Of a stretch of 5,147 nt of DNA, positions 1-5,147 are shown in pieces. Positions within the stretch are counted from its first letter, which is position 1; every line of letters begins with the position of its first letter. Under the pieces are notes generated by a model, which was not told where the DNA came from, searched no databases, and was given only the letters and a program-made list of their open reading frames with translations. The stretch is from DASQGA01 sp038209555 (GTDB lineage Bacteria; Actinomycetota; Thermoleophilia; Gaiellales; Gaiellaceae): assembly GCA_038209555.1 (NCBI GenBank), contig JBBQXP010000146.1, forward strand, positions 1 to 5,147. The letters are read 5' to 3'. The position numbers and the translations under genes are program-made.

Positions 1-1
1 C

Positions 2-52
2 GCGCCCTTCACGCTCGAGGCAATCGCCTGGGCCGCACGCGGCCACACCTAG
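2..52 (+). CDS. Possible C-terminal tail of an unidentified gene (partial, 5' end outside window)
   Basis: An open frame enters from the left edge and ends at TAG (50-52). The 16 visible codons read APFTLEAIAWAARGHT, a sensible mix of hydrophobic and charged residues with mostly G or C in the third position. The segment is far too short to assign a family. It would be convergent with the DUF885-like gene, and the two stop codons would overlap in the tetramer CTAG at 49-52. It could equally be chance, because short open frames are common in DNA this GC-rich. Confidence 0.3.
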   Translation, partial: APFTLEAIAWAARGHT

Positions 53-1221
53 GCTCGCGCGCCTGCCCGTGCCTCGAGTAGGTCGCGGACTCGCACCTGC
101 TCGGTCAGCAGGCGGCGGAAGCGGTCCGGCTCGCTCGCCACGTACGAGCGGCAGAGCTCTCGTCCAGCCGGGTAGGTGATCACGTAGGTCCGTGAGGTCG
201 GCTCGGTGAGGAAGCGGATCAAGTGGGCGGCGAGCTTCGGGGTCATCAACGCCCAGCGCTCGAGATACGCCTGCGCCTCGGGCTTGCTCGCTCCGGCGTC
301 GTGGAGCATCAACGCCGCGTTGACCTCCGCCCACGTGCACGGCTCGAGGGCCCGCTCGACGGCGAGGGCGTGGGCGAGATCGAGCTCGATGCCGGCGTCG
401 TGCATGACCGCGGCGAGCGCCGCTCCGCCATCGCCCTCGAGCAGCACGTTCGGCGCGCGCTCGGCGATTCCCTCCGAGACGAGTGACTGCGGCGTGGGCA
501 CTAGCACTAGTGTCTCCTCGAGCAACCCCCGCCCGCGCACGAGCAGGTGCTCCTTGCTGGAGCGCTCCGCGTGGTGGCCGGGATACGTCTCGTGGATCGT
601 GAGCCGGAGCAGCTCGATGGCCGACATCGAGAGGTCGACGTTGACGGCGATCCGGCTGCGTAGGTCGCCGAGGTAGTAGTTGAACGCCAGCCAGGGCTTG
701 TCGCGCACGATCTCCAGGACGACTCCTTCGCCGGCCGCCAGCTCGACCAGGCCGCGCGTCCATGCGCGCGCCTCCTCGATGACCGCCACCACCGTGCGCT
801 CGACCTGCTCGGTGGGCACGAGGCTCGAGTTTCGCCAGCGCTCGTAACGCTCGGCCAGCGGCCCGTCGCCGGGGAGCAGCTCCTCGAGCCGCTCGTGCGC
901 GGCGGTGAAGACGGCTTCGTCGGTGTGGGTCGGCCGCACTCCGTAGCACCCCTCCACCTCGTGGGCGTACGAGCCGGACTCGCCTGCCAGCATGCCGGCG
1001 TAGGTACGCATGCCGACCACCTGGTCGCGCAGCCAGCCGTCCTCGAGCTCGTTTAACAGCGCCTCTGCGGCGGAGATGAGTGCTCGCGGGTCGACCGGCG
1101 GCTCCGCGTCGACCGCCTCCGCCAGCTCCGGAGGGCCGTAGTAGGCGTCGACGATCCCTTCGACGTGCCTGCCGAGCTGCAGCCCCAGCCGGAGGTAGCG
1201 CTCCACGGCGGACTGGGTCAC
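49..1221 (-). CDS. DUF885-like putative zinc metallopeptidase
   Basis: This is a predicted soluble protein of 390 residues, with no signal peptide or membrane segment visible. The key motif is HETYPGHH at about residues 210-217. It matches the HExxPGH signature of DUF885 proteins, which are placed among gluzincin-type metallopeptidases. About 33 residues later, SEGIAER (249-255) supplies a glutamate (E250) in the place expected for a third zinc ligand. I infer a metal-dependent peptidase or carboxypeptidase-like role; the substrate cannot be read from sequence. The rest looks mainly helical. I chose the GTG at 1221 because AGAGGG lies 7 nt upstream. A TTG at 1272 would add 17 residues, including an Arg/Pro-rich stretch, and has no ribosome-binding site. 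The gene is transcribed divergently from dinB across about 220 bp, and nothing in it suggests a shared function. The family call is from motif memory rather than alignment. Confidence 0.75.
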   Translation of the reverse strand: MTQSAVERYLRLGLQLGRHVEGIVDAYYGPPELAEAVDAEPPVDPRALISAAEALLNELEDGWLRDQVVGMRTYAGMLAGESGSYAHEVEGCYGVRPTHTDEAVFTAAHERLEELLPGDGPLAERYERWRNSSLVPTEQVERTVVAVIEEARAWTRGLVELAAGEGVVLEIVRDKPWLAFNYYLGDLRSRIAVNVDLSMSAIELLRLTIHETYPGHHAERSSKEHLLVRGRGLLEETLVLVPTPQSLVSEGIAERAPNVLLEGDGGAALAAVMHDAGIELDLAHALAVERALEPCTWAEVNAALMLHDAGASKPEAQAYLERWALMTPKLAAHLIRFLTEPTSRTYVITYPAGRELCRSYVASEPDRFRRLLTEQVRVRDLLEARAGARA

Positions 1222-1228
1222 GCGGCGA

Positions 1229-1234
1229 CCCTCT
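1229..1234 (-). promoter_or_regulatory. Ribosome binding site deciding the GTG start of the DUF885-like gene
   Basis: Read on the minus strand, this is AGAGGG, 7 nt before the GTG at 1221. The in-frame TTG at 1272 has no purine-rich element in front of it. This is the main reason for preferring the shorter 390-residue protein. Confidence 0.55.
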
Positions 1235-1432
1235 GGCGCTCCCCGTAGCCGGAGCCGAGGACCCGTAGACAACCGTGATCGATGAGGATGCCGCCTGTCT
1301 CATCTGAGAGCAGCTCGGTAAGCGGATGCACTCCCACAGGGTAGGCGTGTCGCGTCAGTAGACGGCCCTCCCAGCGCCCACGACGCGATCGTCGCGCCTC
1401 ACGTGGCTCTTCTGGAGATCATGTGAGATGAT

Positions 1433-1448
1433 ACGAACATATGTTCGT
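1433..1448. promoter_or_regulatory. SOS box (LexA operator) at the dinB start
   Basis: The sequence ACGAACATATGTTCGT is a perfect 16-bp palindrome. It contains the GAAC-N4-GTTC core of Gram-positive and actinobacterial LexA boxes. It sits in the most AT-rich stretch of the neighbourhood, directly before a Y-family polymerase gene, which is a classic SOS target. The dyad centre falls between 1440 and 1441, so the right half-site lies inside the first codons of dinB. LexA binding here would block the promoter or the first transcribed bases. That dinB is therefore induced by DNA damage through RecA-stimulated LexA cleavage is inference from the site. Confidence 0.8.
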
Positions 1449-2634
1449 GTTGAGCGAGGCAACGATCCTCCATGCCGACCTCGATGCGTTCTTCGCGTCC
1501 GTCGAGCAGCGAGACGACCCTCGCTTGCGCGGCCGGCCTGTGATCGTCGGCGGTGGTGTCGTCCTCGCGGCCAGCTACGAGGCCAAGGCCTACGGCGTCC
1601 GTACTGCGATGGGCGGGGCGCAGGCCCGGCGGCTTTGTCCACACGTGATCGCCGTCCAGCCCCGCATGTCGGCCTACGCCGAGGCGAGCAAGGCGGTCTT
1701 TCGAGTGTTCGACGACACGACGCCGCTGGTCGAAGGGCTGTCGATCGACGAGGCATTCCTCGACGTCCGCGGGCTCGAGCGGATCTCGGGCACACCCAGC
1801 GAGATCGCAGTGCGGCTGCGGAGAGATGTCCTCGAGCGCGTGGGTTTGCCGATCACGGTCGGGGTGGCCAGGACGAAGTTCCTTGCCAAGGTGGCGAGCG
1901 GTGTGGCCAAGCCCGACGGGCTGCTCGTGGTGCCGCCCCATCGCGAGCTTGCCTTTCTCCACCCGCTTCCGGTCGAGCGCCTCTGGGGCGTCGGCCCGGT
2001 TACCGCCGACAAGCTCCGCGTCCGGGGGATCAAGACCGTCGGCGAGGTCGCGCAGCTCGATGAGGCCTTGCTCGTCTCAATGCTCGGGCGGGCCTCGGGC
2101 CGCCACCTCCACGCTCTCGCGCACAACCGCGATCCGAGACCGGTGCATGTTCGCCGCCGTCGCTCGATTGGGTCGCAGCGCGCGCTCGGCCGTTCGCCGA
2201 AATCACCCGACGTCATCGACGCCGCCGTCGTCGCCCTGGTCGACCGTGTCACCCGGCGGATGCGGACCGCAGGGCGGGTCGGCCGCACTGTCGTCCTCCG
2301 GCTGCGCTTCGACGACTTCTCTCGAGCGACTCGGTCGCACACGCTCCCGTGTCCGACCGCGCAAACGCACACGATCCTCACCACGGCGAGAGGGCTGCTC
2401 ACGACCGCCGCGCCGATGATCGAACGTCAGGGTCTCACGCTTGTCGGAGTGGCGGTCGCCAATCTCGACGACGACAGCGTCATCCAGCTCACGCTGCCAT
2501 TCGATCGTCACAGCAGGGATGCACTCGACGCCGCACTCGACAAGGCGCGTGACCGCTTCGGACCGGCGGCTGTCACCCGCGCCCGGCTGCTCGGCCGCGA
2601 CCAGGGATTGACGGTGCCGCTGCTCCCCGATTGA
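1441..2634 (+). CDS. dinB: DNA polymerase IV (Y-family translesion polymerase)
   Basis: This 397-residue protein is full length for the family. It is a low-fidelity polymerase that extends primers past damaged template bases. The palm and fingers come first: HADLDAFFASVEQRD (11-25) holds catalytic D13 and the likely steric-gate residue F18, which excludes ribonucleotides. SIDEAFLDV (101-109) holds catalytic D103 and E104. The thumb carries TKFLAKVASGVAKPDG (145-160) and a helix-hairpin-helix, GVGPVTADKL (183-192). The little-finger domain follows from about residue 235. QLTLPF (349-354) fits a beta-clamp-binding motif, so the enzyme should be recruited to the sliding clamp. All catalytic residues are present. 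No good Shine-Dalgarno precedes the ATG, since GGAG at 1414-1417 is too distant. An in-frame GTG (1447) or TTG (1450) is possible, or the message may be leaderless. The SOS box covers the start. The next gene, on the same strand, begins 101 bp downstream with its own ribosome-binding site. Confidence 0.97.
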   Translation: MFVLSEATILHADLDAFFASVEQRDDPRLRGRPVIVGGGVVLAASYEAKAYGVRTAMGGAQARRLCPHVIAVQPRMSAYAEASKAVFRVFDDTTPLVEGLSIDEAFLDVRGLERISGTPSEIAVRLRRDVLERVGLPITVGVARTKFLAKVASGVAKPDGLLVVPPHRELAFLHPLPVERLWGVGPVTADKLRVRGIKTVGEVAQLDEALLVSMLGRASGRHLHALAHNRDPRPVHVRRRRSIGSQRALGRSPKSPDVIDAAVVALVDRVTRRMRTAGRVGRTVVLRLRFDDFSRATRSHTLPCPTAQTHTILTTARGLLTTAAPMIERQGLTLVGVAVANLDDDSVIQLTLPFDRHSRDALDAALDKARDRFGPAAVTRARLLGRDQGLTVPLLPD

Positions 2635-2673
2635 GGGACGGCTTACGTGGCGAGATAGCCGACACGGAGCTCG

Positions 2674-2690
2674 GCCCGCTCGTGGCGGGC
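2674..2690 (+). terminator. GC hairpin downstream of dinB, possible terminator without U-tract
   Basis: GCCCGC-TCGTG-GCGGGC forms a perfect 6-bp GC stem with a 5-nt loop, starting about 40 nt after the dinB stop. It is followed by AAGGATAGG rather than a run of T, so it is not a classical intrinsic terminator. Hairpins lacking U-tracts are often proposed as terminators in high-GC actinobacteria. It could also be a chance structure in GC-rich DNA. Confidence 0.3.
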
Positions 2691-2695
2691 AAGGA

Positions 2696-2701
2696 TAGGC
2701 T
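2696..2701 (+). promoter_or_regulatory. Candidate -10 element for the osmC-like gene
   Basis: TAGGCT fits the TANNNT pattern of actinobacterial housekeeping -10 elements. It would place the transcript start near 2708 and give a leader of about 28 nt containing the Shine-Dalgarno. No convincing -35 hexamer is visible; the expected region falls in the GC hairpin. This is tentative. Confidence 0.3.
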
Positions 2702-2723
2702 GGCGGGTCACGAGGATGGCAAC

Positions 2724-2730
2724 GGGAGGA
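2724..2730 (+). promoter_or_regulatory. Strong Shine-Dalgarno of the osmC-like gene
   Basis: GGGAGGA lies 5 nt before the ATG at 2736. It fixes the start there and rules against the longer frame that begins with TTG at 2631 inside the dinB stop region. Confidence 0.8.
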
Positions 2731-2735
2731 CGGTT

Positions 2736-3170
2736 ATGGCGACGCACCGCAGGGCGGAAGTCACCTGGCAAGGCAGCCTGATCGAGGGCAGCGGCACGAT
2801 TGACTCGACTACGAGCGGCGTCATCGCGCCGCTTCCGGTGACCTGGACCTCGCGCGCCGAGGATCCGGAGGGCCGGACAAGCCCGGAGGACCTGCTCGCC
2901 GCCGCGCACGCCGCCTGCTTCGCGATGGCGCTCTCGGGCGCGTTGGCCGACGCCGGCCACACGGCGGACGAGCTTCGCACGTCAGCCAACGTGACGTTCG
3001 TCCCGGGGACCGGAATCACGAAGATCGAGCTCTCGGTCCGCGGCCGCGTTCCGATCATTGACGAGGGCGCATTCCGCGAGGCGGCCGAGGGTGCGAAGGC
3101 TGGTTGTCCCGTCTCGCAGGCGCTCGCAGGCGTGCCTGAGATTACGCTCGACGCGCGACTCGACGACTAA
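2736..3170 (+). CDS. osmC: OsmC-family peroxiredoxin (hydroperoxide reductase)
   Basis: This complete 144-residue protein matches the usual OsmC length. OsmC/Ohr proteins are small cytoplasmic thiol peroxidases that reduce organic hydroperoxides and some inorganic peroxide, and act as homodimers. The two redox cysteines are present in their family contexts: C61 in AAAHAACFAMALS (56-68) and C124 in AKAGCPVSQAL (120-130). The preceding SPEDLL (49-54) supplies the conserved glutamate (E51) of the active-site helix. AHAACF and the KAGCPVSQ motif resemble E. coli OsmC more than Ohr, so I favour the OsmC subgroup. The ATG has an excellent Shine-Dalgarno, and homology begins right after it. The gene follows dinB on the same strand after 101 bp and is convergent with the enolase-superfamily gene 30 bp downstream. 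It probably has its own promoter, although read-through from dinB cannot be excluded. Confidence 0.94.
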   Translation: MATHRRAEVTWQGSLIEGSGTIDSTTSGVIAPLPVTWTSRAEDPEGRTSPEDLLAAAHAACFAMALSGALADAGHTADELRTSANVTFVPGTGITKIELSVRGRVPIIDEGAFREAAEGAKAGCPVSQALAGVPEITLDARLDD

Positions 3171-3200
3171 GCTCGCCTGGAAGGGTCGCAATGGCCCGGG

Positions 3201-4364
3201 TCAATATCGCGGGAGCGGCGGGCCTGCGTAGAAGTCGTACGGGCCATACCGCGAAAAGCGCTCGACGCCGCGGGCAACGGCGTCCTCGTCGAGCTCGACG
3301 CCGAGTCCCGGCTCGGTTGGGACAGGCACCACGCCACTCTCCGGTGAGAAAGGGCCTCCGGCGATCACGTCGTCCGTCGTCCACCGAAGCAGCGATTGGC
3401 TCGGCCGGTCGAGGTAGGGGGTCGCAGCCGCGATGTGGAGATAGGCAGCGGTCGCGATGCCGAGGTCGCCGCTGTAGAACCAGAACGCGACACCCGCGGC
3501 TTCGCATTCGGCAATGAACCGCCGCGTCCCGGCGATGCCGCCGCAGAAGCCGAGGCCGATCACGAGCGCATCCGGCACCCCGAGCTCGGAAGTGAGCCCG
3601 ATGTCAGGCGTGTGTGCCGAGAACGGAATCGCTGTCGACTGTCGCAGCTCGGCCATCTCGGCGAACGATCCCACCGGCTCTTCCACGTTCGCGACGTCGA
3701 ACGGCTCCAGGAGGGTCAAGGCTTGGCGCGCGGTCCCCAGTCGCCAACCCATGTTGGCGTCGAGGCGCAGCGTTCGCTCCGGCCCGATCGCGGCTCGCAC
3801 CTCGCTGACGAGCTTGATGTCGTCCTCGACGGGACGAACACCGACCTTCCCCTCGAAGGCAGGTGAATCGTGCTCCTCGATCATACGAGCGCAGTAGGCG
3901 GCGATCTCGGACGGAGACTGCTCCAGCCCGTCGCGGTAGGCGAAGTACTCGGTGAAGGCGATCTCGGTCCGGCGCGCGCCGCCGAGGAGCTGGTGCATTG
4001 GAACCCCGTCGTTTCGCGCCTCTAGATCCCAGAGTGCGATCTCGACTCCCGCGAGCGGGTTGTGGAGGAGCACCTTGCCGTCGCCCCGATGTGCGGCGGG
4101 ACGCCGCTCGACGCGACCGAGCTCGGCGAGCACCTCCGAGCCGTCTCTGCCGACGAGCTCTTGTCCAAGCTCGCCAAGGAGCGTTTCTGAGTCCCCGGGC
4201 GAAGGGGCCTCGCCGAGGCCGAACGCGCCGTTAGAGGTCGTCACGCGGACGATCGTGCGGTCTATGCCCGCAACGATTCCCGGAGCCATCTCGTACGGCG
4301 CCTCGAGCGGCACCTTCACGGGCCATGCCTCGACGCGTGCGATCCGGCCCACTGGCCAAATCAT
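3201..4364 (-). CDS. Enolase-superfamily protein, glucarate-dehydratase-like (mandelate racemase/muconate lactonizing fold)
   Basis: This 387-residue protein has the two-domain enolase-superfamily layout. An N-terminal alpha+beta capping domain (about 1-125) is followed by a TIM barrel. Such enzymes remove a proton next to a carboxylate on sugar acids or similar substrates, using Mg2+. Visible marks are NPLAGVEIALWDLEAR (102-117), a lone barrel lysine K173 in FEGKVGV, metal ligand D202 in RLDANMGW and metal ligand E228 in VEEPV. By hand alignment with glucarate dehydratase, the third metal position is H251 (SAHTPD), the first lysine of KxK is E171, and the Asp-His dyad positions are G270 and Y297. 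WFYSGDLGIATAAYLH (295-310) and PSQSLLRW (321-328) suggest a distinct subgroup. The exact reaction is therefore unknown. The start is uncertain: ATG at 4364 or GTG at 4352, neither with a clear Shine-Dalgarno. A longer frame to 4421 would overlap the divergent gene and is unlikely. The gene lies 19 bp from that divergent neighbour. Confidence 0.88.
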   Translation of the reverse strand: MIWPVGRIARVEAWPVKVPLEAPYEMAPGIVAGIDRTIVRVTTSNGAFGLGEAPSPGDSETLLGELGQELVGRDGSEVLAELGRVERRPAAHRGDGKVLLHNPLAGVEIALWDLEARNDGVPMHQLLGGARRTEIAFTEYFAYRDGLEQSPSEIAAYCARMIEEHDSPAFEGKVGVRPVEDDIKLVSEVRAAIGPERTLRLDANMGWRLGTARQALTLLEPFDVANVEEPVGSFAEMAELRQSTAIPFSAHTPDIGLTSELGVPDALVIGLGFCGGIAGTRRFIAECEAAGVAFWFYSGDLGIATAAYLHIAAATPYLDRPSQSLLRWTTDDVIAGGPFSPESGVVPVPTEPGLGVELDEDAVARGVERFSRYGPYDFYAGPPLPRY

Positions 4365-4371
4365 GCCCGAG

Positions 4372-4377
4372 TAAGCT
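4372..4377 (+). promoter_or_regulatory. Candidate -10 element for a leaderless transcript of the right-edge gene
   Basis: TAAGCT fits TANNNT and lies 6 nt before the GTG at 4384. Transcription would then start at, or next to, the first base of the start codon. Leaderless genes of this design are common in actinobacteria. No Shine-Dalgarno precedes this GTG, which agrees with the idea. No -35 hexamer is recognisable. Confidence 0.35.
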
Positions 4378-4383
4378 GGCCGA

Positions 4384-5147
4384 GTGGCGATCAGGTATGA
4401 GGTGGTCACGAGCGCTCGCACCGGGAAGGAGCGGTTGCACCCGTACGCGTCGGACGAAGCCCTCCGTCCCGGCGACGTCCTCAGGCTCCATGGCCGTGAC
4501 TGGCTTTTGGTCAGCGTCGAGGACGGGGAGCCGGCCCGCGCCGTCGCGAAGGCGGCGCGCTACCGACTTCGCCTCCATCATCCTGACGGACGCGAGGAGT
4601 TTGGTGCCTTTCGGCGGTACCGCCCCGGACGGGCCCCGGCTCGGGCACGCGTTCACGACGGTCGAGGACGGGCTGCCGGTGAGCTGGGAGGTAGTCGAAG
4701 AAACTCTTGCCTACGACGAGGAGGGCGAGCCGTTCCTCGATCTGGTCGCCCAGCGTGACTACACCGAGCTCGAGGAGCTTCCCGACCATGAGCTCGAGCA
4801 CACACTCGCCCGACGAGAGGCGGAGGTGCCGGAAGCAGCGCTCGCGACGGTCGCGCGAGCGCAGACGGCCGGCCTGGCCGTCGAGCTCGTTGCGTTGGAC
4901 CCGGGCGAGGAGCCCGACTGGAGGCCGCTCGGAGCTACGTCGACGCGCTCATTCTCGAGGAGATCGAGGACGACCTGCTCGAGCTTTGCGGCGTCAACCC
5001 TGATCGCGATCCGCGGGAGACGTGGCTTGCACAGGTAAAGGAGCGGCTCCAGTCCGACCTCGCGAAGTTCCAGGCCGACATCGAGGGGAACTACACGGAG
5101 ATCGAAGAGTGGGAGTTTCGGGACGGACGCATCTTCGCCTCCGTCGG
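4384..5147 (+). CDS. Unrecognised protein, frameshifted twice, 3' end outside window
   Basis: I do not recognise the family. As written, the frame from the GTG at 4384 stops at 4756-4758 after 124 codons, but its last 44 residues are Arg/Gly-rich and shadow-like. The sensible reading is 4384-4623 in one frame (80 residues), 4625-4921 in the next (99 residues), then 4921 to the edge back in the first frame (75 residues). That gives a 254-residue partial product with GC-ending codons and normal composition throughout. The N-terminal part looks beta-rich, including LRPGDVLRLHGRDW (27-40), reminiscent of small barrel domains. From about residue 110 it is strongly acidic and probably helical, for example YTELEELPDHELEHTL and LILEEIEDDLLELCG. 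No signal peptide or membrane segment is visible. The gene is divergent from the enolase-superfamily gene. The breaks are probably sequencing or assembly errors; a decaying pseudogene is the alternative. Confidence 0.65.
4623..4626 (+). other. Frameshift site 1: apparent extra C in a C run
   Basis: Dropping one C from the CCCC run joins RRYR of the upstream frame to PDGPRLGHAF of the next frame. Without that change, the upstream frame turns into Arg/Gly-rich residues and stops at 4758. Confidence 0.6.
4919..4921 (+). other. Frameshift site 2: apparent missing G after TGG
   Basis: Adding one G (TGG to TGGG) joins EEPDW of the middle frame to EAARSYVDALILEEIEDD of the first frame. This restores the original phase. 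The uncorrected middle frame turns Ser/Arg-rich after this point and runs only to 5038. Confidence 0.6.

Noticed and set aside
1222..1272. N-terminal extension of the DUF885-like gene from TTG at 1272
   Set aside because: There is no ribosome-binding site upstream of the TTG, the added residues are low-complexity Arg/Pro/Gly, and the GTG at 1221 has a well-spaced AGAGGG.
1273..1432. Small gene, RNA or riboswitch in the spacer left of dinB
   Set aside because: I found no convincing ribosome-binding site with a short frame, no tRNA-like fold and only weak short inverted repeats. The CACGTG at 1400-1405 is a chance hexamer palindrome.
1399..2402. Long open frames on the minus strand across dinB
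   Set aside because: They are antisense shadows of a complete, motif-rich dinB. Their products are Arg/Ser/Thr-rich and have no recognisable domain.
2631..2735. TTG start at 2631 overlapping the dinB stop, as translational coupling to the OsmC-like gene
   Set aside because: OsmC similarity begins at the ATG at 2736, which has a near-ideal Shine-Dalgarno. The extra 35 residues look unlike OsmC.
3396..4374. Plus-strand open frames opposite the enolase-superfamily gene
   Set aside because: They mirror a well-supported gene in GC-rich DNA and give Arg/Pro/Ser-rich translations without motifs.
4365..4421. Longer N-terminus of the enolase-superfamily protein from 4421
   Set aside because: It would overlap the divergent gene. 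Family members start just before the RIARVEAWPV strand, which fits 4364 or 4352.
4619..4630. Programmed frameshift in the right-edge gene
   Set aside because: A second, opposite shift 300 bp later exactly restores the phase. No stimulator or known slippery heptamer is evident, so homopolymer error is simpler.

Overview
This 5.1 kb window is GC-rich with GC-ending codons. It looks like chromosomal DNA of a high-GC bacterium, most likely an actinobacterium. A perfect GAAC-N4-GTTC SOS-type box, an actinobacterial-style DinB and a possible leaderless GTG start all fit that. A Thermoleophilia/Gaiellales-like source is my guess from the protein flavour and is not shown by the sequence. I see no mobile element, CRISPR array, RNA gene or phage signature.

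Layout from left to right. (1) Positions 2-52 (+) may be the last 16 codons of a gene entering from the left. Its TAG stop shares a CTAG tetramer with the stop of the next, convergent gene. (2) 49-1221 (-) encodes a DUF885-like putative metallopeptidase with an HExxPGH motif. (3) About 220 bp of divergent spacer leads to dinB (1441-2634, +), a complete Y-family DNA polymerase IV. A perfect 16-bp SOS/LexA-type palindrome is centred exactly on the 5' edge of its ATG. (4) A 101-bp gap holding a GC hairpin and a possible -10 element leads to an OsmC-type peroxiredoxin (2736-3170, +) with a strong Shine-Dalgarno. (5) Convergent to it, 30 bp away, is an enolase-superfamily gene of the glucarate-dehydratase-like group (3201-4364, -). 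Several canonical catalytic positions look substituted. (6) Divergent from that, with only 19 bp between the chosen starts, is an unrecognised gene (4384 to beyond the right edge, +). Its reading frame is broken by two compensating one-base changes, each in a short homopolymer.

Nothing here reads as one operon or a new multi-gene system. dinB (damage-inducible translesion synthesis) and the OsmC-type protein (hydroperoxide removal) are adjacent and share a stress-response theme. Each appears to have its own control signals, so joint regulation is only a possibility. The points most worth a second look are the SOS box lying on the dinB start codon, the altered active site of the enolase-superfamily protein, and the doubly frameshifted gene at the right edge.
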